Assembly (NCBI GenBank): GCA_027945135.1
Contig: CP116038.1
Location: 310,001-374,000, forward strand
Reading direction: 5' to 3'
Source of the DNA: Candidatus Phytoplasma oryzae
GTDB taxonomy: Bacteria; Bacillota_I; Bacilli_A; Acholeplasmatales; Acholeplasmataceae
DNA: 64,000 nt
Positions 37,530-47,161 of this stretch are shown here, piece by piece. The position numbers were made by a program, and so were the translations under genes. Each line of letters opens with the position of its first letter. Positions within the stretch are counted from its first letter, which is position 1. Below the pieces are notes generated by a model that saw nothing but the letters and a program-made list of their open reading frames with translations, was not told the origin of the DNA and did not search any database.

Positions 37530-38384
37530 TCAAACCTCAAATTTCTTTATTTTATACTTTTTATAAATTTCTTTTTTAGTTATATTTCTTTCTTTAGCAA
37601 CTAAACTAAAAGCTTCTTTTTCATTAAAACCTCTTTTAAGAAAAAACATAATATGATCATCTAAATTTAAATTAGAATAAAAACATGGTGTTCTTATATT
37701 TTCAATTAACAAAACATATTCACCTTTAAAAAATAAATTTTTATTTAAAATAGAATTTATATCTCCATTAATGATAGTTTCGAATTGTTTAGTTAATTCT
37801 TTAACTAAAGAAACATTGCTAAAAGGAAAATGTTTTTGAATAAATAATAAAGTTTTGTTCATTCTTAAAGCTGTTTCGTAAAAAATAATAGTTCCTTTAA
37901 AAAAACGATAATCCCAAAATAATTCTTCTTGATTTTTTTTATATCTAGGAAAAAAACCTAAAAATACAAAAGGCAAAGAAAAAGAAGAAATAATAAAAGC
38001 AGCTAAAAAAGCGGAAGCTCCAGGAATAGTTGTAACATAAAATCCTTCTTTTTTTATGTTTTTAACTAAAAAAAGACCAGGATCACTTATCAAAGGAGTA
38101 CCTGCATTACTAATTAAAGCTAAATTTTTATTTGATCTTAACAAAAACAAAATTTTTTTTAGATTTTTTTTTTCATTATATTCATGTAAAGAAATTAATT
38201 TATTTTTAAATTTATAATGATTAAGAATTTTAAATGCTTGTCTTGTATCTTCTGTTAAAATATAATCAACTTTTTTCAAAGTTTCTAAAGCTCTAAAACT
38301 TAAATCGGACATATTACCGATAGGAGTAGATACTAAAAATAAAGTAGATTTTTTTTCAATAAAAGTTTTTTGAATTATGATCAT
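37530..38384 (-). CDS. rsmI: 16S rRNA 2'-O-methyltransferase RsmI (C1402)
   Basis: SAM-dependent tetrapyrrole-methylase-fold enzyme, 284 aa. It begins STPIGNMSDLSFRALE, contains LTEDTR and the SNAGTPLISDPG stretch, all typical of RsmI/YraL. It methylates the ribose of C1402 in the decoding centre. It is 2 nt from holB; the holB-rsmI-metG neighbourhood is common in Firmicutes. Confidence 0.94.
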   Translation of the reverse strand: MIIIQKTFIEKKSTLFLVSTPIGNMSDLSFRALETLKKVDYILTEDTRQAFKILNHYKFKNKLISLHEYNEKKNLKKILFLLRSNKNLALISNAGTPLISDPGLFLVKNIKKEGFYVTTIPGASAFLAAFIISSFSLPFVFLGFFPRYKKNQEELFWDYRFFKGTIIFYETALRMNKTLLFIQKHFPFSNVSLVKELTKQFETIINGDINSILNKNLFFKGEYVLLIENIRTPCFYSNLNLDDHIMFFLKRGFNEKEAFSLVAKERNITKKEIYKKYKIKKFEV

Positions 38385-38386
38385 AA

Positions 38387-39400
38387 TTAAAAATTATTAT
38401 TTTCCTTTTTATAATAAAGCAAAAAAAATTTATGTTTTTTATCTATTTGAATCAGTAAACTTAAAAAAATAGTTTGATAATCTAAAAAATAACTTTGTTT
38501 TTCTATTTTAATAAATATTTTTAAAAAAATATTTACTACTTCTAAAGATATTTTTTTGAAAAAAAAATTATTAAATATTTCTTCATTAAAAAAAGTATCC
38601 ATTTTTATTTTGCTATAATATAAATCTAAAAAAAACCTAGTAATAATAAATAAAAAATCATGAAAAAAATTATTATCTTCTAACAAATTAATAGCATCTA
38701 AAAATAAATTTGTAAAAGAAAAATCTTTTTCAAAATTTTTAATAAAAGTTAAAAAAAATTTTTTAAAATTATTATAATAAATTGGTTTTATTTTTTGTTG
38801 AATTTTTTTAATTCTTGATTTATTTAATAAACTAATTAGAATATGATCTAATTTATTATTTTTGTTCAAAGAAAAATCTAAAAATTCTTTTGAAAAATGA
38901 TTTTCTTTACTATTATCTTTTATAAAAAAATCTAAATTAAAAAATTGTGTTCTTGAAATTATAGTAGGTAATACAAGATTATAATTTTTAGTTATTAAAA
39001 TACCTAAAATATTGTTATTAATGGGATTTTCTAAAAAATATAATAAACTATTAGATGCTTCATAAGAAAGTTTTTCTATTTTATTAATAACATAAACTTT
39101 CTTATTTTGTATTAAAGAAGTATAATGAAAATATTGTGTCATTTCTCTAATTTTTTCTTTTTTAATAATAGAATTATCTTCAGAATTTAAATAATAAAAA
39201 TTAGGATAAGAAAAATTTTTAATTAGATGTTTTAAATTTGTCGAAAAATCTTCAGTTTTTAAAAATTCATAAGATAAATTAAAAATAAAATCAAGTTGTT
39301 CTGCATCATTAAGGATATTGCTTTCAAATAAATAAAGATGATTTAGTTTTTTATTTTTTATAATATTTTTAAATTTTTCTAATAATTTTTGTATTTTCAT
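38387..39400 (-). CDS. holB: DNA polymerase III delta' subunit
   Basis: Clamp-loader subunit of 337 aa that completes the complex with DnaX. The recognisable core is VYVINKIEKLSYEASNSLLYF, LENP and TIISRTQFF (the SRC/SRT region). Walker A is degenerate and the zinc cysteines are missing, as often in delta'. Downstream ~150 residues are poorly conserved. The first codon overlaps the tmk end by 4 nt. Confidence 0.88.
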   Translation of the reverse strand: MKIQKLLEKFKNIIKNKKLNHLYLFESNILNDAEQLDFIFNLSYEFLKTEDFSTNLKHLIKNFSYPNFYYLNSEDNSIIKKEKIREMTQYFHYTSLIQNKKVYVINKIEKLSYEASNSLLYFLENPINNNILGILITKNYNLVLPTIISRTQFFNLDFFIKDNSKENHFSKEFLDFSLNKNNKLDHILISLLNKSRIKKIQQKIKPIYYNNFKKFFLTFIKNFEKDFSFTNLFLDAINLLEDNNFFHDFLFIITRFFLDLYYSKIKMDTFFNEEIFNNFFFKKISLEVVNIFLKIFIKIEKQSYFLDYQTIFLSLLIQIDKKHKFFLLYYKKENNNF

Positions 39401-40029
39401 AATTTTATTTTAAAAATTTTTTTTATTTTGAATTCAATACTTTTTTTAATTAATTCTAAAGATTGATTAGCGTTTATTTTATAAATTCTTTCGGGATATT
39501 GATTACATATTTTTAAGTATCCTTCTCTTACTTTATGATGAAAAGAAATATTTTGTAAATCTAAATATTCAATTTTATTTTTTCTTTTTGTTTTTAATCT
39601 TTTTAAACCTATTTCTGGTTCTAAATCTAAATAAAAAGTAATATTAGGATAATATTTTAATGCAAATATATTAATATTTTTAATAAATTCTGCCCCTAAT
39701 CCTCTTGCATATCCTTGATACGCTAAAGAAGAATCTATATAACGATCACAAATAACAATTTTTTTATCTTCTAATGCTGGTATTATAACTCTTTTTAAAT
39801 GTTCGACTCTATCTGCAGCATATAACAAAGCTTCTGTGTAATAGTCTATTTTATTATTAAATTTAAATAATATCTTTTTTAGCAAAATACTAAATTGATC
39901 TAAATAAACTTCATCACTACCAGGTTCTTTGGTTAAAATAACAGGGTACTTATTTAAAATTATATTAAATAAATAATTCGCTAAAGTAGTTTTGCCAGAA
40001 CCTTCGCATCCTTCAAAAGAAATAAACAT
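39397..40029 (-). CDS. tmk: Thymidylate kinase
   Basis: Phosphorylates dTMP to dTDP. The P-loop FEGCEGSGKTT (4-14), the DRY motif (CDRYIDSSLAYQG, near 93) and TKEPG for substrate binding are present. Length 210 aa is typical. It overlaps holB by 4 nt (ATGA-type), so the two are coupled. Confidence 0.95.
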   Translation of the reverse strand: MFISFEGCEGSGKTTLANYLFNIILNKYPVILTKEPGSDEVYLDQFSILLKKILFKFNNKIDYYTEALLYAADRVEHLKRVIIPALEDKKIVICDRYIDSSLAYQGYARGLGAEFIKNINIFALKYYPNITFYLDLEPEIGLKRLKTKRKNKIEYLDLQNISFHHKVREGYLKICNQYPERIYKINANQSLELIKKSIEFKIKKIFKIKL

Positions 40030-40066
40030 AAATTTTATATTATCCTTTTTACATATTTTTAATATA

Positions 40067-40795
40067 TTAATAAAAAATTTTTTTTAAATAAAGACCACAT
40101 GGATTAGCTACAAAAGGTAATTTTTGTTTACTTTTTAAATTTAACATATTTTTCAAATCTAATATATTTTTTTCTTTTTTTCCTATCTTAATCAAAAAAC
40201 CTACTAAAAATAAAATCATTTGCTTTAAAAAACTTTTTCCATGAAAAAATAAACAATAATTTTTTTTGGTTTCCTTTGAAAAAACTTTAAAAATATATCT
40301 AATTGTGCTTTTGTTTTTATCTTTATTACTAGTAAATAATAAAAAATTTTGTTGACCTTTAATTAATTTGATAGCTTTATCTATAATTGAAAAATCTATT
40401 TGAGGACAATATAATTGAAAACGACAATTAAAAACATCTAGTTTTTTTTTCGAAAAAACATATTTATAAATTTTAGATTTAGCACTATGTCTAGAATGAA
40501 AAGAATTATCAACTATTTCTGCACTTATTATTCTTATATTCATAGGTAAAATATTATTTAAAGATTTTTTTAAGATAAGAGATTCTATAAAAAAATCAGT
40601 TTTAAAATTAACTACTTGACCTAAAGCATGTACTCCTTTGTCTGTTCTGCTAGAGGCAAAAGTTAAAATATTTTGTTTTGTCATTTTAAATAAAGAATTT
40701 TCTAAAACATTTTGGATAGTTTTCAAAAAAGGTTGTTTTTGATAACCAAAATAATCAGTACCATCATAACTTAAAATTAATTTATAATTAAACAA
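40067..40795 (-). CDS. truA: tRNA pseudouridine(38-40) synthase
   Basis: Pseudouridylates positions 38-40 in tRNA anticodon arms. The catalytic motif SSRTDKGVHALGQ (about 49-61) keeps the essential Asp; SRHSAKSKIYKY and FLKQMILFLVGFL are also typical. 242 aa. It lies downstream of ecfT, an arrangement seen in many Firmicutes. Confidence 0.94.
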   Translation of the reverse strand: MFNYKLILSYDGTDYFGYQKQPFLKTIQNVLENSLFKMTKQNILTFASSRTDKGVHALGQVVNFKTDFFIESLILKKSLNNILPMNIRIISAEIVDNSFHSRHSAKSKIYKYVFSKKKLDVFNCRFQLYCPQIDFSIIDKAIKLIKGQQNFLLFTSNKDKNKSTIRYIFKVFSKETKKNYCLFFHGKSFLKQMILFLVGFLIKIGKKEKNILDLKNMLNLKSKQKLPFVANPCGLYLKKIFY

Positions 40796-40937
40796 AAATT
40801 TATCATATTCTCCTTTTTTATAAAATAAAATATATTTTTGAAAATATTTCTATTATTAATATCATTATTTATTTTTTTATAAAGTAAACAAGAACAAAGT
40901 ATATTTAAAATTTATTTTCTATTTTTTTGATAATATA

Positions 40938-41942
40938 TTAATAAAAAAAACTAAATATAAAAAAAAACAAAACGATAAATAATATAAAAAAATCTTTTTT
41001 ATTTATATAATAATGAGATAATTTCGTACGAGGTTTTCCTAAAATAAAACCTCTTGTTTCCATTGCATTAGACAAAACAAAAGATTTTTTAAAAATTAAA
41101 ATAAAAATCGGAATTAATAAAGCAATTAAAAAATAAATTTTTTTAAAAATATTTTTAGTATATAAATTTAAACCTCTTGAAATTTGAGCTTTAATAATTT
41201 TTTGTATTTCATATAATAAAAAAGGTATAGACATAAAAATAAGAGATAACATAATAGCAAAAATTTCGACAGGAACACCTATCTTTTTTAAAGGTTTTAA
41301 AATTATTTCTATTCCATCACTAATTTCCATAAAAGAAGTAGTTTCGCTAATTAAAATATTAAGAATTAATATTAATAAGATACGAATTAAAATTAAAAAT
41401 ATATTTAATAAATCTTTTATTTCCAAAAACAAAGTTTGTATGTAATAAATTTTAAAATTGTTTATAAAACAAACAAAAGGCAACATAATAAATATAAATA
41501 AATTAAATAATATATAAATATTTTTTGTTTTTTTTTGTTTAATAAAAAATAAAAAAAATAAAAAAAACATAAAAAACCAAAAAAAAGTGTTTTTAAAAAT
41601 ATAAATTTTTAAATATTGTTCTGATTTTTTTTGTAAAGATAAATGAATTAAAAAACTAAAAAAAATAAAAAATTTAAAATGCGAAACATTTTCTATTAAT
41701 TTAGAAAAAGAAAAATTAATAGAAAATAATAAATAAAAAAGAGTTATAGTAATAAAAAATAAAGGTAAACAAAAAAATAAAATATCTATTTTATTTTTTT
41801 CTTTTTTTAAAAAAAAATCTATATCTAAAGTAAAAATAATTTTAAAAATTAAAAAAGTAAAAATTATTTTAAGAGCTGGATTTATTGTGAATAAAAAAGA
41901 TTTTGATTTTAAATTTGAATTACGATCGGTTAATTTAAACAT
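40938..41942 (-). CDS. ecfT: ECF transporter transmembrane subunit EcfT
   Basis: Membrane coupling component of the vitamin/metal importer energy module, 334 aa and multiple helices. The C-terminal part has the coupling helices with the ARG-type motif (AQISRGL, about 258-264) and the ending SNAMETRGF. The central region carries extra hydrophobic segments rich in Phe/Ile. It follows ecfA2 after 24 nt. Confidence 0.88.
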   Translation of the reverse strand: MFKLTDRNSNLKSKSFLFTINPALKIIFTFLIFKIIFTLDIDFFLKKEKNKIDILFFCLPLFFITITLFYLLFSINFSFSKLIENVSHFKFFIFFSFLIHLSLQKKSEQYLKIYIFKNTFFWFFMFFLFFLFFIKQKKTKNIYILFNLFIFIMLPFVCFINNFKIYYIQTLFLEIKDLLNIFLILIRILLILILNILISETTSFMEISDGIEIILKPLKKIGVPVEIFAIMLSLIFMSIPFLLYEIQKIIKAQISRGLNLYTKNIFKKIYFLIALLIPIFILIFKKSFVLSNAMETRGFILGKPRTKLSHYYINKKDFFILFIVLFFFIFSFFY

Positions 41943-41966
41943 ATCAATTTTATAAATTATTACTCT

Positions 41967-42821
41967 CTAATTATTTTTATAAATTTCTATTAAATATTCT
42001 AATAATTGTTCAAAACTATATTTGGTTTCGAATTTAATTCCCATTTTTTGATTTAAAAATTTTAAAATTCGAAAGGATTGAGGTTCCTGAAAAAAAGAAT
42101 ATTTATATATTTCTTTTTTATTAAAAAAAGATTCTTTAGAATTATCAAAAATAATATTACCTTTTTCTAAAACAATAACTCTATTTGCATATTTAGCTAC
42201 TAAATCTATATCATGAGTAATAAAAATAATTGTTTTTTCATCTTTTTTATTTTTTTTTTCTAAAAAATTCATAATTTCTATTTGACTGTTAGAATCTAAG
42301 CCTCTTGTAGGTTCATCTAAAATTAAAATAGATGGTTCCATAGCTAAAATTCCAGCAATAGCTACTTTTCTTTTTTGACCATCTGATAATTGAAAAGGAG
42401 AAACATTAAATAAATCTTGTTCTATTCCTACTTTTTTTAAAGAACTAATAGCTATTCGGATAGCTTCTAAATTACTTTTATTAAAGTTTTTAGGACCAAA
42501 CATAACATCTTTCAAAACAGTTGTTTCAAAAAGTTGATATTCAGGAAATTGAAAAACTAATCCTATTTTTTTTTTAATAAAAAACAATTCTTTATTGGGT
42601 GTTTTAAAATTAATTTTTTTATCAAAGATATTTATATAACCATCTGTTGGCAATAATAAACTATTCATTAATTGAACTAAAGTAGATTTACCAGAACCTA
42701 TTTCGCCAATTAAAGCGATAAATTCTTTTTTAGCATTTATTTTTAAATTAATTCTTTTTAAAATATGTTCTTTTTCTTTTTTATTATAAGCAAAATTTAC
42801 GTTTGTAAACTGTATTCCCAT
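41967..42821 (-). CDS. ecfA2: ECF transporter ATPase EcfA2
   Basis: ABC ATPase of 284 aa. Walker A GEIGSGKST, the Q-loop FQFPEYQLF typical of ECF ATPases, signature LSDGQKRKVAIAG (an SDGQ variant), Walker B ILILDEPTRGLD and switch His in FITHD. It overlaps ecfA1 by 25 nt, so the two subunits are made together as a heterodimer. Confidence 0.93.
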   Translation of the reverse strand: MGIQFTNVNFAYNKKEKEHILKRINLKINAKKEFIALIGEIGSGKSTLVQLMNSLLLPTDGYINIFDKKINFKTPNKELFFIKKKIGLVFQFPEYQLFETTVLKDVMFGPKNFNKSNLEAIRIAISSLKKVGIEQDLFNVSPFQLSDGQKRKVAIAGILAMEPSILILDEPTRGLDSNSQIEIMNFLEKKNKKDEKTIIFITHDIDLVAKYANRVIVLEKGNIIFDNSKESFFNKKEIYKYSFFQEPQSFRILKFLNQKMGIKFETKYSFEQLLEYLIEIYKNN

Positions 42822-43615
42822 AATATTTCCTTTATTTTCTCTAAAGATCTTGGATTAATTTTTTTAATATATTTTTTTTTACAAAATTCGCTATATAATT
42901 TTAAAGATAAAGGTAAATTAAAAAAAAATTTATTTAAAAAAAAAGAATTTTTTAAAAAATTTAAAGTTTTATCATATTCCAATAAAGAACCATTATCCAA
43001 AATCATAATTTCATCACTTTTTAAAGCTAAAGAAAAATCATGCGTAATAGTAATAATTATTCTTTTAGTTTGACGAATTTTTCTAATAATATCATTAATT
43101 TCTGTCACTCCTTTAGGATCTAAAAAAGAAGTAGGTTCATCAAAAATAAGAATTTGTGGTTCCATAGCTAAAACAGAAGCTATTGCTACTTTTTGTTTTT
43201 GCCCTCCAGATAATTCTTGTGGTTTTTTATCTAATAATTTTCTAATACCTAACATATCAGCATATTTATGGACTAATTTATAAATTTCATCTCTAGATAA
43301 GTTTTTATTTTCTAAACCGAAAGCTATATCGCTTTTAACGTCAAATCCAACAAATTGATAATCAGGATTTTGAAAAATAATACCAATAAAAGGACGTAAT
43401 TGCATTATTGTATTTTCGTTTAACTCTATGTTATCGATAAATACTTTTCCTTCATAAGATAAAAACAAACCAATTAAAATTTGAGCTAGAGTAGATTTTC
43501 CAGAACCATTATGACCTATTATAGAAACCCATTTATTATCAGAAATTGTAAAATTTAAATTTTTCAAAACTTTTTTGTTATTATAACTAAAACTTAAATT
43601 TTTGACTGTTATCAT
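42797..43615 (-). CDS. ecfA1: ECF transporter ATPase EcfA1
   Basis: ABC ATPase of 272 aa. Walker A GHNGSGKST, Q-loop FQNPDYQFVG (ECF-specific), signature LSGGQKQKVAIAS, Walker B ILIFDEPTSFLD and switch His in TITHD. First ECF gene after rplQ. No substrate-binding S subunit is nearby, so the module is probably shared by S components elsewhere (group II ECF). Confidence 0.94.
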   Translation of the reverse strand: MITVKNLSFSYNNKKVLKNLNFTISDNKWVSIIGHNGSGKSTLAQILIGLFLSYEGKVFIDNIELNENTIMQLRPFIGIIFQNPDYQFVGFDVKSDIAFGLENKNLSRDEIYKLVHKYADMLGIRKLLDKKPQELSGGQKQKVAIASVLAMEPQILIFDEPTSFLDPKGVTEINDIIRKIRQTKRIIITITHDFSLALKSDEIMILDNGSLLEYDKTLNFLKNSFFLNKFFFNLPLSLKLYSEFCKKKYIKKINPRSLEKIKEILWEYSLQT

Positions 43616-43676
43616 TTTTTATTAACTACCTAATAAAGAACCATTATTTATAAAATAAATTTGATAATGAATAAGT

Positions 43677-44030
43677 TTAAATTAAAGAAATAAAAGCCAT
43701 AGGAGCAGAATCTCCTCTACGATATTCACTTTTAATAATTCTTGTATAACCACTATTCCTATCCAAGTATCTTGGAGATATATCTTGGAATAATTTTTGC
43801 AAAACAGTTTTTTTTTCATGAATTTTTTGATTAAAAAAAAGTAGCAAAGCTTTTCTTTTAGAATTTAAATCATTTTTTTTTCCTAAATTAATTACTTTAT
43901 CAAATATTCTTTTTAATTCTTTAGCTTTTGATTCAGTTGTATAAATACGTTCGTGAATAATTAAACTAGACACTAAACTTTTCATCAAAGATTTTTTTTG
44001 TGAAGTATTTCTTCTTAATCTGCTAAACAC
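43677..44030 (-). CDS. rplQ: Ribosomal protein L17
   Basis: Large-subunit protein, 117 aa. The start FSRLRRNTSQKKSLMKSLVSSL and end GDSAPMAFISLI are diagnostic. Last ribosomal gene of the alpha operon, downstream of rpoA; the order rpoA-rplQ-ecfA1 is as in Bacillus. Confidence 0.95.
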   Translation of the reverse strand: MFSRLRRNTSQKKSLMKSLVSSLIIHERIYTTESKAKELKRIFDKVINLGKKNDLNSKRKALLLFFNQKIHEKKTVLQKLFQDISPRYLDRNSGYTRIIKSEYRRGDSAPMAFISLI

Positions 44031-44148
44031 TTTAATATTTTTACCCTTCTATTAATTATTATTTTTTTATATAAATAAATTTTACAAAATAATTAATAAT
44101 ATATATATAAAAATTTATCTTTATCGAATAATTTTTATTAATTTAAAA

Positions 44149-45108
44149 TTATTCTTCATATTTTTTTAAAGAAAGATTATATTCTGCTAATTTATTTTTT
44201 AACTCTTCAAAAGATTTTTTCCCTAAACTTGGTAATTGAGAAATTTCTTTTTCTGTATAGTTAACCAATTCTCTCACAGTATTTATACTAGCATTTTTTA
44301 AACTATTAAATATTCTAGCTGATACTTCTAATTGAAAAATTTTTAAATCTAAAGCATGATTATATTTTTTTACTTCAGGTTCATAAATAAAATCTATTTT
44401 TTTAGCTTTTTCGGATAATTCAGCTAAATAATAAAAATGATCTGACAAAATTTTAGAAGCTGTTGCTATAGCTTCTTTAGAAGAAATGGATTTATTAGTT
44501 TCTATTTCTAAAATTAATTCTTCTTTATTACTTAATTTTTGTTCTATGTTATAAGTAACTCTTAAAACTGGACTATATAAAGAATCAATAGGAATTACTC
44601 CAAATTTATTTTTATTATAAACTTTATTTTCTTCTGCATTAACATAACCAATGCCTCTTCTAATAGTTACTTCCATTTTAAAACGTAAATTTTTATCGGA
44701 TATATGAGCAATAATTTGTTCTTTATTTATAATTTTAACTCCTTCGATAGGAGAAAAATCATTGGCTGTTACCTTACCTTCACCCATTTTATCAATTTCC
44801 ATTTTCACTTCAAAATCATCTTCTTGCGAATCCACATAAATTACAATTTTTTTTAAATTCAAAATAATAGTCATAACATCTTCATAAACACCATCCATAA
44901 CGCTAAATTCATGTTCTACTCCTTGAATATAAACGTTTACAATAGCTGCTCCTGGTAAGGAAGATAATAGAACTCTTCTTAAAGAATTACCAATAGTAAT
45001 ACCATAACCTTTTTCTAAATTTTTAATAACAAATCTTTGGTTAAAAAAATCATAATTTTTTTCTTCATGGACCATAAAAGGTTTCATAAATTTTAATTTT
45101 CCGATCAT
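44149..45108 (-). CDS. rpoA: RNA polymerase alpha subunit
   Basis: 319 aa. The N-terminal assembly domain has GYGITIGNSLRRVLLSSLPGA (about 35-55); the C-terminal domain has the helix-hairpin-helix RELVNYTEKEISQLPSLGKKS (about 281-301) for UP-element and regulator contact. Full length; in the alpha operon between rpsK and rplQ. Confidence 0.97.
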   Translation of the reverse strand: MIGKLKFMKPFMVHEEKNYDFFNQRFVIKNLEKGYGITIGNSLRRVLLSSLPGAAIVNVYIQGVEHEFSVMDGVYEDVMTIILNLKKIVIYVDSQEDDFEVKMEIDKMGEGKVTANDFSPIEGVKIINKEQIIAHISDKNLRFKMEVTIRRGIGYVNAEENKVYNKNKFGVIPIDSLYSPVLRVTYNIEQKLSNKEELILEIETNKSISSKEAIATASKILSDHFYYLAELSEKAKKIDFIYEPEVKKYNHALDLKIFQLEVSARIFNSLKNASINTVRELVNYTEKEISQLPSLGKKSFEELKNKLAEYNLSLKKYEE

Positions 45109-45140
45109 TTTACAACAAAACTCCCTTTTATAATATTTTT

Positions 45141-45536
45141 TTAACTACGAGGTCTTTTAGGAGGTCTACAACCATTATGAGGAACAGGAGTAACATCTTT
45201 AATAGCTGTGATTTCTAAACCTGATTCTTGTAAGCCACGAATAGAAGTATCTCTGCCGGAACCAAATCCTTTAATAAAAATTTCTAATTGTTTTATTCCG
45301 TGTTCTTTAGCTAAAGACGATACTTTTTTTGCTACTTGTTGAGCAGCATAAGGCGTAGATTTGCTGTGATTTATAAAGCCTACATAACCAGAACTTATTT
45401 TAGCAATGGTATTTCCGAATAAATCAGTAATATTTATAATAGTGTTATTAAAATTAGAAGTAATATGAGCGATACCTACAGAAATATTTTTTTTAATTTT
45501 TTTTTTATTTCTTTTTGTTTTTTTTTTAAGATTCAT
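45141..45536 (-). CDS. rpsK: Ribosomal protein S11
   Basis: 30S platform protein, 131 aa. A Lys-rich N-terminus is followed by [16 protein letters not shown] and the [10 protein letters not shown] end. Between rpsM and rpoA. Confidence 0.97.
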   Translation of the reverse strand: MNLKKKTKRNKKKIKKNISVGIAHITSNFNNTIINITDLFGNTIAKISSGYVGFINHSKSTPYAAQQVAKKVSSLAKEHGIKQLEIFIKGFGSGRDTSIRGLQESGLEITAIKDVTPVPHNGCRPPKRPRS

Positions 45537-45584
45537 AATTTAAATCCTTTATATTTTTTTTATATATTTTTTTAATATTAATAA

Positions 45585-45959
45585 TTATTTATTTTTTTTT
45601 GGCGATAAATTAATATTTCTACGATTTCTTTTAGCTGTTTTAGCATTATTACGAGTTTTTTGACCTCTAACTGGCAAACCCTTACGATGATGAATACCTC
45701 TATCACATCCTATATCCATTAATCGTCTAATATTCATTGCTATTTCTCTTCTTAAAGAACCTTCGACATTAATTTGATTTACTTCATTTCTAATTTGAGT
45801 AAGTTGTTCTTGTGTTAAATTTTTAACTTTAATATTTTCATTAATATTTAATTTTTCTAAAATTTTTTTTGAAGTTTTTGCGCCAATACCATAAATATAA
45901 GTTAAAGAAATTATTATTCTTTTATCACGAGGAATATCAATCCCTGTTATTCTTGCCAT
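45585..45959 (-). CDS. rpsM: Ribosomal protein S13
   Basis: 30S head protein, 124 aa. It starts [14 protein letters not shown], contains YIYGIG and the [14 protein letters not shown] stretch, and has a basic C-terminal tail. Directly follows rpmJ. Confidence 0.97.
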   Translation of the reverse strand: MARITGIDIPRDKRIIISLTYIYGIGAKTSKKILEKLNINENIKVKNLTQEQLTQIRNEVNQINVEGSLRREIAMNIRRLMDIGCDRGIHHRKGLPVRGQKTRNNAKTAKRNRRNINLSPKKNK

Positions 45960-45985
45960 TTTTTAAATTTTATCTCCTTTAAATT

Positions 45986-46102
45986 TTAACCTTGTCTTTG
46001 ATTATTACGACGTCTTTGTTTATTTAAAATATAAACTTTTTTATTTCTTCGAACAATAATATCATTAGGACTACGTTTTTTTACAGAAGCTCTTACTTTC
46101 AT
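45986..46102 (-). CDS. rpmJ: Ribosomal protein L36, cysteine-free form
   Basis: A 38-codon gene in the 200-nt space between infA and rpsM. It starts [11 protein letters not shown] and ends NNQRQG, both diagnostic of L36; a TATCTCC-complement ribosome-binding site (GGAGATA) precedes the ATG at 46102. The three Cys and one His that bind zinc in the standard form are all replaced (central part [19 protein letters not shown]), so this is the zinc-independent C-minus type. Confidence 0.93.
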   Translation of the reverse strand: MKVRASVKKRSPNDIIVRRNKKVYILNKQRRRNNQRQG

Positions 46103-46158
46103 TATAAATATCTCCTTTTAATTTATAAATAAAATAATTTTATATAAAAAATTCATAA

Positions 46159-46383
46159 TTATAAATAACGATAAATAATTCTACATTTAGAATCTACTTG
46201 AACTTTATCTCCTAAAATAATACGAATTTTGTGTTTATACAATCGTCCAGCCATAGAACCTATAATAATTTTGCCATTAGGCAATAACATTAATTTAAAT
46301 TGAGCATTGGGTAATAATGCAATTACTTGAGCATCACAAACTTTTAACTTTTGAGTATTCAATTTATCACCTACTTTTTTCAT
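46159..46383 (-). CDS. infA: Translation initiation factor IF-1
   Basis: 74 aa OB-fold protein: AQVIALLPNAQFKLMLLPNGK, then GRLYKHKIRIILGDKVQV. The N-terminus is diverged (MKKVGDKLNTQK instead of the usual AKED). Its ATG overlaps the map stop by 4 nt. The map-infA-rpmJ-rpsM order is standard. Confidence 0.93.
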   Translation of the reverse strand: MKKVGDKLNTQKLKVCDAQVIALLPNAQFKLMLLPNGKIIIGSMAGRLYKHKIRIILGDKVQVDSKCRIIYRYL

Positions 46384-47141
46384 GTTAAAATTTCATATCC
46401 ATTTTCAGTTACTAAAACTGTATGTTCAAAATGAGCGCTTAAACTAGAATCAATAGTGACAGCAGACCATCCATCAGATAAAATTTTAATCTCTTTGCTA
46501 CCTAAAGTAAACATAGGTTCGATACAAAAAGTCATTCCTTTTTTTAAAACATAATCTTTTTCTAAAAAAAAATCTTTTTTAGTGAAATCAAAATTAAAAA
46601 TATTAGGAGGTTCATGTAAACTAGTACCTATACCGTGGCCAGTAAATACCTCTATTATACCGTATTTATTTAATATACCGATTTTAGAAATAGCAATAGA
46701 AATATCAGAAATATGATTCCCTGGTTTAACTTTTTTAATTCCTTCAAATAATGCTTGTTGAGTATCTTGAATAAATTTTTTTTTATTATCTGATATTTTT
46801 CCTAAATAGTAAGTCCAAGCAGAATCCACATAATAACCTTTAAATTTTATTCCTAAATCTAAAGTAATAATATCCCCTAAATTTAAAAATTTTTTTTTAG
46901 AAGGAACGCCATGAACTACAACTTCATTAATAGAAATACAAGTATAACAAATAAAATTTTTATATCCTTTAAAAGCAGAAACAACATTATATTTTTTCAT
47001 TAAATTAGAAGCAATTATATCTAATTCAAAAGTAGAAATACCTGGTTTTAAATAATTTACCAATTCTTTTCTTATAAGGGATAAAATTTTACCTGCTTCT
47101 CTCATTATATCAATTTCTTCATTTTTTTTAATTAAAATCAT
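46380..47141 (-). CDS. map: Methionine aminopeptidase, type I
   Basis: Removes initiator Met from new proteins; 253 aa. Metal ligands are in order: Asp in ITLDLG, Asp in YVDSAW, His in FTGHGIG, Glu in CIEPMF and Glu in FEHTVLV; the substrate His is in VVVHGVPS. Directly downstream of secY: the adk gene usual at this place in Bacillus is absent. It overlaps infA by 4 nt. Confidence 0.96.
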   Translation of the reverse strand: MILIKKNEEIDIMREAGKILSLIRKELVNYLKPGISTFELDIIASNLMKKYNVVSAFKGYKNFICYTCISINEVVVHGVPSKKKFLNLGDIITLDLGIKFKGYYVDSAWTYYLGKISDNKKKFIQDTQQALFEGIKKVKPGNHISDISIAISKIGILNKYGIIEVFTGHGIGTSLHEPPNIFNFDFTKKDFFLEKDYVLKKGMTFCIEPMFTLGSKEIKILSDGWSAVTIDSSLSAHFEHTVLVTENGYEILT

Positions 47142-47161
47142 TGTAAATAATCCTTAATTTA

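Noticed and set aside
42765-43073. A 102-codon frame on the + strand opposite ecfA1/ecfA2
   Set aside because: Antisense of two well-supported ABC ATPases; the Phe/Ile/Lys-rich product is the complement of AT-rich coding DNA.
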